This document shows, piece by piece, positions 1-4,630 of a DNA stretch of 7,161 bases. Made by a program: the position numbers and the translations under genes. Position 1 is the stretch's first letter, and the number at the start of each line of letters is the position of its first letter. Origin of the DNA: an uncultured Erysipelotrichaceae bacterium (GTDB taxonomy: Bacteria > Bacillota_I > Bacilli_A > Erysipelotrichales > Coprobacillaceae); assembly GCA_900544435.1 (NCBI GenBank), contig UQVG01000101.1, positions 1 to 7,161 of the forward strand, in the 5' to 3' direction. The notes beneath the pieces were generated by a model, which made no database searches, was not told the origin of the DNA, and saw nothing but the letters and a program-made list of their open reading frames with translations.

Positions 1-105
1 ATCAATTCAATCGCCTTTTTTAAATACACTATTTTATTTGGCGCTTACATATTTATAATTATCATACTAAAAAAAGTCCATAAAACAGTTTCATTTTATG
101 AAACT
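1..105 (+). CDS. C-terminal fragment of a probable membrane protein (5' end outside window)
   Basis: Frame 1 is open from the first base for 35 codons and stops at TAG 106-108, while the other two plus-strand frames close early. The peptide holds a strongly hydrophobic run (TILFGAYIFIIII) followed by LKK and a polar tail. This is what the last transmembrane helix and cytoplasmic end of a membrane protein look like. The following 64 bases before the esterase start hold a promoter, which fits a gene boundary here. The family cannot be named from so little sequence, and in DNA this AT-rich a 35-codon open frame could arise by chance. Confidence 0.4.
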
Positions 106-112
106 TAGTTTC
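87..112. promoter_or_regulatory. Inverted repeat upstream of the esterase promoter (operator or weak terminator)
   Basis: AGTTTCAT and ATGAAACT (87-94 and 98-105) are perfect 8-base arms around a TTT loop. A third half-site, GTTTC, follows at 108-112, giving the alternating order GTTTC, GAAAC, GTTTC. The element lies directly upstream of the cre box and promoter of the esterase, so it could be an operator, possibly for the RpiR-type regulator encoded at 1935-2729. It could equally be a weak terminator for the upstream membrane-protein fragment. No second copy was seen in the window to support either role. Confidence 0.4.
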
Positions 113-114
113 TC

Positions 115-129
115 TTGTAAGCGTATACA
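115..129 (+). promoter_or_regulatory. cre box (CcpA operator) for the esterase
   Basis: TTGTAAGCGTATACA matches every fixed position of the published Gram-positive consensus WTGNAANCGNWNNCW. Its right half coincides with the predicted -35 hexamer at 124-129, a position where CcpA binding would normally repress. This predicts that the esterase is shut down when preferred sugars are present. A CcpA gene is not in the window, so the regulator is assumed. Confidence 0.6.
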
Positions 130-152
130 TAGTGGTAAGACACTGTTATGAT
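124..152 (+). promoter_or_regulatory. Sigma-A promoter of the esterase gene
   Basis: The -35 is TATACA (124-129, 4 of 6 consensus). A 17-base spacer leads to -10 TATGAT (147-152, 5 of 6), which is preceded by an extended TG at 144-145. The start point would fall near 159, so the leader would be only about 14 bases and would begin right at the Shine-Dalgarno sequence AAGGAGGG (159-166). That short leader is a reason for caution about the exact start. Confidence 0.5.
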
Positions 153-172
153 AGCTTTAAGGAGGGAATAGA

Positions 173-1873
173 ATGAAAAAAGTAATAATGAAGATAGGTG
201 TATGTTTTGCGCTCTTATTATCACTTATAAGTGTTTTTACGGGGAATATTTATGCTTATAGTGAAGGTGTGACTGTTGATTATAATACAACAGGATTAAG
301 TGAAGCAAAATATCAGGCTACATTTGTTTTTGATGCTTCTCATTTAGAAAAAGAAGTAGAAAATGTTCAGTTAGAGGGTGGTTTTCAATTTATTAAAAAA
401 TCAGAAGATCATTTATATCAAGATAACCTAGCAAGTAATGCAGGAATTACTTGGTATAGTGCTTATGAATATCAAGAAGGAATGTATCCAACAGGTGGTT
501 GTGGTAATAAAGATAGAACAGATTTAAAATATGATGGAAGTTGTATTTTATATGATATGGAAAAAGATGATACGCTTTATTCAGTTACTTTACCACTTCC
601 AGCAACAGAATATTATTATGGATATTATGTTACATATCAAGATGGGTCTTCAGAAGTTATTCAAGATCCAGCAAATCCATCAAAAAGTAATCCTTTAAAC
701 CAACATGATGCTTCATGGTCTTATTTTTATGTAGGAAGTAAAGAAGATGCTTTAGAAGGACAAGAATATATTTATCCTAGTCAAAAAACAGGAAAACAAG
801 AATACCAAAGCTATCAAGCATTTGATGGAACAACAAATCAAATAGGTGTTTATTTACCAGCAGGTTATGAAAATGGAAAAGATTATAAAACAATTTATTT
901 AGCTCATGGTAATGGTGGTAATGAAACTGAATGGTGTCAATTAGGTTCTGCTAGTTCAATTGTTGAAAACTTAATAGCAGAAAATAAATTAGCAGATTCA
1001 ATTGTTGTTACATTAAATAATTCACATTTTAGTGGAACAGGATTTGATGTAGCATCAAATAAAATTTTAGCTGATGATGTTGTTAATAATGTTATTCCAT
1101 TTATTGAAAGTCATTATAAAGTTTCTACAGATCCAAATGATCGTAGTTATGCAGGTTTATCAGCAGGTGGTGTAGCAGCAAGTACAGTCATGGAATTAGC
1201 GCCTGATAGTTTTGGCGCATTTGGAATTATTTCAGCTGCTGTTCAAGTAGATGATAGTCTTTTTAGTGATGAATTAGTAAGTAAGTTAAAAACAAAGAAA
1301 ATCTATATTTCAGCAGGGACAGTTGATTTTGGTTTGATTAATTCATTCTTTAAAGCTTCTGTTGTTGATTTCTTTATGCCACAATTAGATAAATATGGTA
1401 TTGATTATACTTTTGAAAAACAAAATGGAGCCCATGATTGGAATACATGGAGAGGAGCATTTAGTCGCTTTGCTAGTGAAATCTTATGGAATCCAGAATA
1501 TGTAACGTATCATTTAACAATGGTTGATACTTTAAACCAAGGAGATCAATTAACGGTTAAAACAGATATTCCCGTTTCTAAATATCAAACTTGTATCATT
1601 GATAATCAAGAAGTAACTCCTACAGTTAATACAGAAAATGATTTTGTAACTTTAACATTAGCATCATCAAAATTAGCACTTGGTAAACATACAATTACAG
1701 TTCAAGCAACGAATGGTAAGACTAGTGGTACTTTTGAAGTTATTGAAAAAGTAATGGTTAAAAATGAAACAAGTCAAGCTGTTAAAACTGGAGATGACAG
1801 TTATGGTCAATGGTATTTATTATTATGTCTTTTAAGCTTTGGATTCTTTAAAAAGAAAGCCTTTATAAGATAG
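173..1873 (+). CDS. Secreted esterase, PF00756 (esterase D/CE1-like), with C-terminal Ig-like domain and atypical surface anchor
   Basis: Seen: residues 1-28 form a signal peptide (MKK, hydrophobic core, IYA cleavage site). About 31-195 resembles the E-set (Ig-fold) domain often found before such esterases. About 200-440 is an alpha/beta-hydrolase with oxyanion motif HGNGG (245-249), nucleophile elbow GLSAGG with Ser330, probable acid Asp385 in AGTVDFG, and catalytic His421 in GAHDWNTW. About 445-525 is a small beta-rich, Ig-like domain. The end reads VKTGDD (537-542), then a hydrophobic segment and KKK (560-562), the layout of a sortase signal but without LPxTG. Known of the family: it hydrolyses ester bonds on plant polysaccharides (feruloyl or acetyl groups) and other esters. 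Inferred: a surface enzyme releasing acyl groups from dietary carbohydrate; the exact substrate is unknown. The ATG is fixed by AAGGAGGG six bases upstream. A cre box overlaps its promoter and an RpiR-type regulator follows. Confidence 0.9.
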   Translation: MKKVIMKIGVCFALLLSLISVFTGNIYAYSEGVTVDYNTTGLSEAKYQATFVFDASHLEKEVENVQLEGGFQFIKKSEDHLYQDNLASNAGITWYSAYEYQEGMYPTGGCGNKDRTDLKYDGSCILYDMEKDDTLYSVTLPLPATEYYYGYYVTYQDGSSEVIQDPANPSKSNPLNQHDASWSYFYVGSKEDALEGQEYIYPSQKTGKQEYQSYQAFDGTTNQIGVYLPAGYENGKDYKTIYLAHGNGGNETEWCQLGSASSIVENLIAENKLADSIVVTLNNSHFSGTGFDVASNKILADDVVNNVIPFIESHYKVSTDPNDRSYAGLSAGGVAASTVMELAPDSFGAFGIISAAVQVDDSLFSDELVSKLKTKKIYISAGTVDFGLINSFFKASVVDFFMPQLDKYGIDYTFEKQNGAHDWNTWRGAFSRFASEILWNPEYVTYHLTMVDTLNQGDQLTVKTDIPVSKYQTCIIDNQEVTPTVNTENDFVTLTLASSKLALGKHTITVQATNGKTSGTFEVIEKVMVKNETSQAVKTGDDSYGQWYLLLCLLSFGFFKKKAFIR

Positions 1874-1904
1874 AGCAGTGTTTCATTGCTCTTTTCTTTA
1901 TTTT
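1872..1904 (+). terminator. Intrinsic terminator of the esterase gene
   Basis: AGAGCAGTG (1872-1880) pairs with CATTGCTCT (1884-1892) in a 9-base stem with one G-T pair and a TTT loop. The T-rich tract TTTCTTTATTTT follows. The stem begins inside the TAG stop codon, so gene end and terminator overlap. Confidence 0.85.
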
Positions 1905-1914
1905 GGTATAAAAT
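1886..1914 (+). promoter_or_regulatory. Possible promoter of the RpiR-type regulator gene
   Basis: TTGCTC (1886-1891), a 17-base spacer and TAAAAT (1909-1914) form a weak sigma-A-like pair. TATAAA at 1907-1912 with a TG two bases upstream is an overlapping alternative -10. The -35 would sit in the right arm of the esterase terminator. The predicted start is next to the Shine-Dalgarno AAGGAG (1921-1926). The alternative is read-through from the esterase gene. Confidence 0.4.
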
Positions 1915-1934
1915 AATAAAAAGGAGCTAAAAAG

Positions 1935-2729
1935 ATGAACCACAATATATTAAATAAGTTTCTAGAATTTATCCAAAGATGCAATACAGAAGCCATGAAT
2001 AGCAATGACTATAATATTATTCAATGTGTTTTTAAATATATTGGAAAAGAAACCTTTCCTTCAAGTAACCAACTCTCTTTAGAAGCCAATGTCTCTAAAG
2101 CTAGCCTTTCACGATTTATTAAAAAATATGGTTTTGAAAACTATCAACAATTTAGAAGTCTTTTATCAACACAAACAACTTTATTAGGATACAATTTAAA
2201 AGTATTTTTATCACAAAACATTCTTTTAAAAAATGATCAAGAAATCAGTGATTATCTTTTTAAACAATGTATGGATAATTTATTAGCGACTAAACAACAA
2301 TTAGATTTAAATAAATTATTACAAATCGTACGGCTTTTTAAAGAAAGTGAAGATATTACTTTTTTAGGAGATGAACATGATTTAGATGAGTTTCTTTTAT
2401 TACAAATACAGTTATTGACTCAAGGAAAATGTGCTTATTTATTTAAAATGAATGAAACTAAAAAAGTAAGAAATTATTTTTTTAATGAACATTCTGTTGT
2501 GGTGATCGTTAATGTTTGTGATGGCTTTTTTCATTATCAGGATGCTTTAGAAATAGCTTTAAAAAAAGGTGCTAAAGTTATTTATATAAGTCAAGATAAT
2601 AATCCAGAAATAGAAAAGAAAGTAGATATTTTTTATAAGTATGGAGTAGAAAAATCGATTAATACAGGATATGTTTCTTTGTATTATTTAGGGGAATTAT
2701 TAGAAAAATTATGTATTAAATATTTATGA
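1935..2729 (+). CDS. MurR/RpiR-family transcriptional regulator (HTH_6 plus SIS domain)
   Basis: Seen: the 264 residues match the family's usual length of about 250-290. The N-terminal winged-helix domain (1-75) contains a clear helix-turn-helix at about 45-66 (SNQLSLEANVSKASLSRFIK), then GFENYQQFR, a typical family signature. About residues 105-264 form the SIS fold, with KKGAKVIYISQDNNP near 204-220. Known: RpiR proteins bind palindromic operators as dimers and sense sugar phosphates through an SxSG-type loop in the SIS domain. Odd: that loop here reads VNVCDG (192-197) instead of an SxSG form, so ligand recognition may be altered or lost. Context: it follows the esterase by 61 bases, after a terminator, with AAGGAG eight bases before its ATG. 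Inferred: control of the adjacent carbohydrate-use genes. The target operator is unproven; the palindrome at 87-105 is one candidate. Confidence 0.88.
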   Translation: MNHNILNKFLEFIQRCNTEAMNSNDYNIIQCVFKYIGKETFPSSNQLSLEANVSKASLSRFIKKYGFENYQQFRSLLSTQTTLLGYNLKVFLSQNILLKNDQEISDYLFKQCMDNLLATKQQLDLNKLLQIVRLFKESEDITFLGDEHDLDEFLLLQIQLLTQGKCAYLFKMNETKKVRNYFFNEHSVVVIVNVCDGFFHYQDALEIALKKGAKVIYISQDNNPEIEKKVDIFYKYGVEKSINTGYVSLYYLGELLEKLCIKYL

Positions 2730-3080
2730 AAGAAGTTGAATATAGAAAAGTTAATGATTATGTATGATAAAATTAAAAGTGACTTTAGATGTGACAAATC
2801 CTGTGATTATTCAACACCAACAATACACTTATTCGTGATCATATCGTCATGAACAGTATCACGAAAATAAATATAATGGCGGGTATAGCTTTTAAAATAG
2901 ACAAGATTGGATGATCTGCATGATATGTCATTGTGTGTATGAACCGAAGAAAGACTGACATAATTAAGACAGTAGGATTCAATCTTTTCAATCTGATCAA
3001 AAAAACTGTAATTCTGTGAAGCAAAGGTATACTTGATAATCAGTGAAAAATCTTGTATCATCAGTATCAACTGACGATTG
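2730..3080. other. Stop-riddled region with no intact gene (possible decayed coding sequence)
   Basis: These 350 bases carry no convincing gene on either strand and are visibly richer in G and C than their neighbours. On the plus strand a short frame from ATG 2764 (MIKLKVTLDVTNPVIIQHQQYTYS) stops at 2836-2838. A second frame then runs from about 2825 through internal stops at 2909, 2915, 3017 and 3044 to a final TAG at 3095-3097, with protein-like stretches such as RRKTDIIKTVGFNLFNLIKK and YQLTIEKEQC. This pattern fits a gene decayed by frameshift and nonsense changes, ending at the terminator at 3081-3131. No family could be recognised. A noncoding RNA is an alternative. Confidence 0.35.
3033..3061 (+). 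promoter_or_regulatory. Near-consensus sigma-A promoter inside the intergenic region
   Basis: TTGATA (3033-3038, 5 of 6 consensus), a spacer of exactly 17 bases and TATCAT (3056-3061, 5 of 6). Transcription would start near 3068. No coding sequence follows; a strong terminator ends about 60 bases later. It may be a chance match in AT-rich DNA, but the score and position are better than most such matches. Confidence 0.35.
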
Positions 3081-3131
3081 AAAAGGAACAGTGTTAGAGG
3101 GATAGGATACTTTAACAGGCTGTTTCTTTTT
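3068..3131 (+). ncRNA. Candidate small RNA of about 64 nucleotides
   Basis: Defined by the promoter-like pair at 3033-3061 and the terminator at 3081-3131. The transcript would be a short single-stranded 5' end (about 3068-3084) followed by one long hairpin whose loop and upper stem contain the purine-rich AGAGGGATAGGATA. It has no ATG and no match that I recognise to a known RNA family. The call rests only on the promoter-terminator pairing. Confidence 0.25.
3081..3131 (+). terminator. Strong intrinsic terminator with bulged long stem
   Basis: GGAACAG (3085-3091) pairs with CTGTTTC (3120-3126), and TGTTAGAG (3092-3099) continues with CTTTAACA (3110-3117). A GG bulge (3118-3119) and a 10-base loop interrupt the pairing, giving about 15 base pairs with two G-T pairs. 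TTTTT (3127-3131) follows, and AAAA precedes the left arm at 3081-3084, so it may also work in reverse. It would end transcripts reading on from the RpiR-type gene or from the local promoter. Confidence 0.8.
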
Positions 3132-3180
3132 CATTTCGTAATTTTCATAATTAAATAGTACTATAAATACAAAATAAAAA

Positions 3181-3235
3181 ACAGATGGAGATTTTGCAGT
3201 TCATGATGCATAATGTTCCATCTGCTTTTTATTTT
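3181..3235. terminator. Symmetric hairpin with T tracts on both strands, likely bidirectional terminator
   Basis: CAGATGGA (3182-3189) and TCCATCTG (3217-3224) are perfect 8-base arms around a 27-base interior that contains a further TGCA/TGCA pairing. CTTTTTATTTTT follows on the plus strand and a T run follows on the minus strand. It lies at the downstream end of the minus-strand toxin-antitoxin operon and is the best candidate for its terminator, about 110 bases after the toxin stop. The long loop makes efficiency uncertain. Confidence 0.6.
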
Positions 3236-3290
3236 TAGATGTATTCAGTTTGCGGTTTAACACCATATCTTCTAACTCATCATTTACATC
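3201..3290 (-). pseudogene. Relic 3' end of an unidentified gene
   Basis: On the minus strand the frame from 3290 down to the TGA at 3201-3203 reads DVNDELEDMVLNRKLNTSKN and continues KKQMEHYAS. An in-frame stop (3291-3293) lies immediately upstream. The only ATG inside (3264-3266) would give 21 residues with no good ribosome site. The charged, protein-like composition and the stop codon placed inside the terminator hairpin suggest the surviving tail of a lost gene together with its own terminator. The family is not recognised, and chance cannot be excluded at this length. Confidence 0.25.
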
Positions 3291-3340
3291 TCAATATTCA
3301 TTTTTATCAACACAATTAGAATATAAAAACCATTTTTGCT

Positions 3341-3658
3341 TTATAAACCTCTAATGATATTCAAATAATCTTGCCTTTGATCAACAAACACATAAATAAC
3401 AACTTCTTTTTTTTCTTCATTAACTTTATAGAATGCTAAATTCTTTTCTAATATTAGAACTCTGTAACCTTGTCTTTTTAACACTGCATATCTAGGCAAA
3501 GTTCCAATATAGGGATCATCTTCTAAAAGTGAGATAGTGTTTTCAATATAATCTAACTTTTCTAAAGCAAATTCATTGCCAAAATGATTCGCTAAATACA
3601 AAACGGTATGTCTGATTCCTTCATCTGCCTTATCTGTTCGAATAATATTATATTTCAT
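3341..3658 (-). CDS. RelE/ParE-family toxin of a type II toxin-antitoxin system
   Basis: Seen: 105 residues, the usual size for the family (PF05016). Two N-terminal helices (about 10-47) precede a beta-rich C-terminal half with the characteristic order LPRYAVLKRQGYRVLILEKN (54-73), FYKV, VVIYVFVDQRQDY (86-98). Arg66, Arg95 and Tyr98 lie where family members keep conserved basic and aromatic residues. Known: RelE members cut mRNA on the ribosome, and ParE members poison DNA gyrase; the sequence alone does not decide which. Context: its ATG begins one base after the antitoxin stop (TAA-T-ATG), so translation is probably coupled. Both genes share the promoter at 3968-3996. No frameshift or truncation is visible. 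Confidence 0.9.
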   Translation of the reverse strand: MKYNIIRTDKADEGIRHTVLYLANHFGNEFALEKLDYIENTISLLEDDPYIGTLPRYAVLKRQGYRVLILEKNLAFYKVNEEKKEVVIYVFVDQRQDYLNIIRGL

Positions 3659-3659
3659 A

Positions 3660-3938
3660 TTACTTACCTTTTAATATCATTCTTAAATCATCAAATGTTT
3701 CATTTATAGGAGCAACTCGTCCATTTTTTACATCATCTTCAGCTTCAACAAGTGTTTCTAATAATTCAATATGAGCCTTCATATTTTGATATTCTTCAAA
3801 AGAAAGAGATACAGTATCTCCCTTACCATGTACAGTAATGATTACCGCTTCTTTTTCTTCTCTACATTGTTTAGAAATTTCATTATAATGATTTCTTAAA
3901 TCTGCGGATGGTCTAATTGTTTCTCGTAGGTTTGACAT
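3660..3938 (-). CDS. Phd/YefM-family antitoxin
   Basis: Seen: 92 residues. The N-terminal part (about 7-53), IRPSADLRNHYNEISKQCRE then VIITVHGKGDTVSLSFEEYQNM, is the typical Phd/YefM (PF02604) DNA-binding dimer domain. The C-terminal tail (about 54-92, rich in acidic residues, ending DDLRMILKGK) is the expected flexible toxin-binding segment. Known: such proteins neutralise the partner toxin and repress their own promoter together with it; they are degraded under stress. The start is fixed by AGGAGG (plus-strand 3946-3951) seven bases before the ATG. It is the first gene of the operon, the normal order for this family. The toxin choice here (RelE/ParE with a YefM-type antitoxin) is a common pairing. 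Confidence 0.92.
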   Translation of the reverse strand: MSNLRETIRPSADLRNHYNEISKQCREEKEAVIITVHGKGDTVSLSFEEYQNMKAHIELLETLVEAEDDVKNGRVAPINETFDDLRMILKGK

Positions 3939-3960
3939 AAAAATTCCTCCTATATTATTA

Positions 3961-4007
3961 TAGACAAATTATATCATTTAATGTCTATGTGTTCAATGCA
4001 ATATTGA
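3961..4007 (-). promoter_or_regulatory. Promoter and operator of the toxin-antitoxin operon
   Basis: Read on the minus strand, TTGAAC (plus 3991-3996), a spacer of exactly 17 bases and a perfect TATAAT (plus 3968-3973) form a strong sigma-A promoter. Transcription would start near 3961, 23 bases before the antitoxin ATG. The inverted repeat TAGACA (3961-3966) and TGTCTA (3982-3987) brackets the -10 and is the likely binding site for the antitoxin-toxin complex. A second small palindrome, TCAAT/ATTGA (3993-3997 and 4003-4007), covers part of the -35 and the bases upstream. Confidence 0.75.
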
Positions 4008-4049
4008 GTAATAATCCTTTCTTTTTTTATTATCTCTGTTATTGATAAT

Positions 4050-4202
4050 CTACGTTAATTCTTTATTGATATTTCTTGAAAAAAAATCAAATAGTAAAAA
4101 ACTTCTAATAATATTTAAAATAACAAACCCCAAATCTATAAGCATTTGACGTTTTCTTAAAATACATAAAGAAATAAACCCGTCTTTAGAAGTTAGCACC
4201 AT
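4050..4202 (-). CDS. Doubtful small hydrophobic ORF (50 residues)
   Basis: The minus strand is open from ATG at plus 4200-4202 to TAG at plus 4050-4052. It encodes 50 residues with a positively charged N-terminal third (LRKRQ at about 15-19) and a hydrophobic stretch (MLIDLGFVILNIIRSFLLF, about 20-38). That is the outline of a single-pass membrane peptide. No Shine-Dalgarno sequence precedes the ATG, which lies in the loop of the hairpin at 4173-4237, and I see no promoter. In sequence this AT-rich such a frame may be accidental. The rest of the stretch 4008-4238 holds only the hairpin. Confidence 0.18.
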   Translation of the reverse strand: MVLTSKDGFISLCILRKRQMLIDLGFVILNIIRSFLLFDFFSRNINKELT

Positions 4203-4237
4203 TTTTTTGTCTTGAACTTCTAAAGTTAGGTTTTATT
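4173..4237. repeat. Long imperfect inverted repeat (hairpin, about 65 bases)
   Basis: CTTTAGAAGTT (4184-4194) and AACTTCTAAAG (4215-4225) are perfect 11-base arms around a 20-base loop. Outside a 3 by 3 internal loop the pairing resumes between AATAAACC (4173-4180) and GGTTTTATT (4229-4237), with one bulged T. A further partial copy of the arm, AACTTCTA, occurs at 4100-4107. The hairpin directly precedes the orphan ORF at 4239. It could be a terminator-like element, a regulatory leader structure, or the remnant of a small mobile element; no target-site duplication was recognised. Confidence 0.6.
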
Positions 4238-4238
4238 A

Positions 4239-4514
4239 TTGCATTATAAAAATTCTTTTCAAGAAGATATTCAACCGCATATCGAAGAAATTATAAAAAA
4301 TGAAAAGATAGGGAATCAAAGATATATTTATCATTTATTATTAAAAAAGACAGGAATAAATTCTAAAATTGGTGAATTAGCAAGATATGTTGATATTGCA
4401 ATTGAACAAGAAAAGAAAATAAATGAAGACATTCATCAATGTAAAGGAAATATAACGTGTAATACTGGTGAGATTATTTCCATGATAAAGAATGATTCAA
4501 TAAAAATTAATTAA
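4239..4514 (+). CDS. Small protein of unknown function, probably a 5'-truncated remnant
   Basis: The frame is open for 91 codons from TTG 4239 to TAA 4512-4514, with an upstream in-frame stop at 4227-4229. I do not recognise the family. The product is mostly helical and charged (PHIEEIIKNEKIGNQRYIYHLLLKK at about 13-37, IGELARYVDIAIEQEKKINEDIHQ at about 43-66), with Cys68 and Cys74 and no signal peptide or membrane segment. TTG is the only plausible start: the next in-frame Met is close to the C-terminus. The ribosome site is poor (TTAGG at 4226-4230), and the start abuts the long hairpin. The protein-like composition and the strong terminator 34 bases after the stop argue that the frame derives from a real gene. 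The missing normal start suggests its 5' part was lost. Confidence 0.45.
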   Translation: MHYKNSFQEDIQPHIEEIIKNEKIGNQRYIYHLLLKKTGINSKIGELARYVDIAIEQEKKINEDIHQCKGNITCNTGEIISMIKNDSIKIN

Positions 4515-4538
4515 ACTACAAAGAAATTCAAATAAAAC

Positions 4539-4556
4539 TTGTGAAATGTTACACAT
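4539..4556 (+). promoter_or_regulatory. Rex-like operator upstream of fucO
   Basis: TTGTGAAATGTTACACAT matches 12 of the 14 fixed positions of the Rex consensus TTGTGAA-N4-TTCACAA; the left half is perfect. Rex is the NADH/NAD-sensing repressor of fermentation genes in Gram-positive bacteria, and alcohol dehydrogenases are classic targets. The site lies upstream of the predicted fucO -35 and overlaps the left arm of the terminator stem at 4548-4571, so the resemblance could partly be due to that stem. Confidence 0.45.
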
Positions 4557-4584
4557 AGACTTATGTGTAACTTGTTTTTATTTT
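4548..4584 (+). terminator. Strong intrinsic terminator between the orphan ORF and fucO
   Basis: GTTACACATA (4548-4557) and TATGTGTAAC (4562-4571) form a perfect 10-base stem with a GACT loop, followed by TTGTTTTTATTTT. It ends transcription coming from the orphan ORF at 4239-4514. Confidence 0.85.
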
Positions 4585-4607
4585 CACATGATACTAAAAT
4601 ATGTGTA
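4572..4607 (+). promoter_or_regulatory. fucO promoter with flanking repeat motifs
   Basis: TTGTTT (4572-4577), a 17-base spacer and TAAAAT (4595-4600) form the likely promoter, with a start near 4607. CACAT (4585-4589) and ATGTG (4601-4605) are an inverted pair around the -10. The octamer TATGTGTA occurs at 4562-4569 and 4600-4607 and inverted at 4550-4557. The -35 is weak (3 of 6), which fits an activated or derepressed promoter. The ribosome site AGGAG (4618-4622) sits eight bases before the fucO ATG. Confidence 0.5.
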
Positions 4608-4630
4608 GTTAGAAAAGAGGAGATTTAATT

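Noticed and set aside
36..50. Second cre-like sequence on the minus strand (TGTAAGCG half at 42-49)
   Set aside because: Only the left half fits; two fixed positions in the rest fail, and it lies in the probable coding tail of the upstream gene.
2836..3046. TGA codons in the intergenic frames read as tryptophan (alternative genetic code)
   Set aside because: All intact genes in the window use TGG for tryptophan, one gene ends in TGA, and TAA also interrupts the intergenic frames.
2807..3070. Minus-strand open frames at 2807-3070 (87 codons) and 2839-3024 (61 codons)
   Set aside because: They overlap each other in different frames, lack ribosome sites, and resemble no known family; they are more likely by-products of the decayed region than genes.
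4173..4237. Hairpin as a complete insertion sequence or MITE
   Set aside because: No transposase, no clear target-site duplication and no second full copy in the window; kept as an unexplained inverted repeat only.
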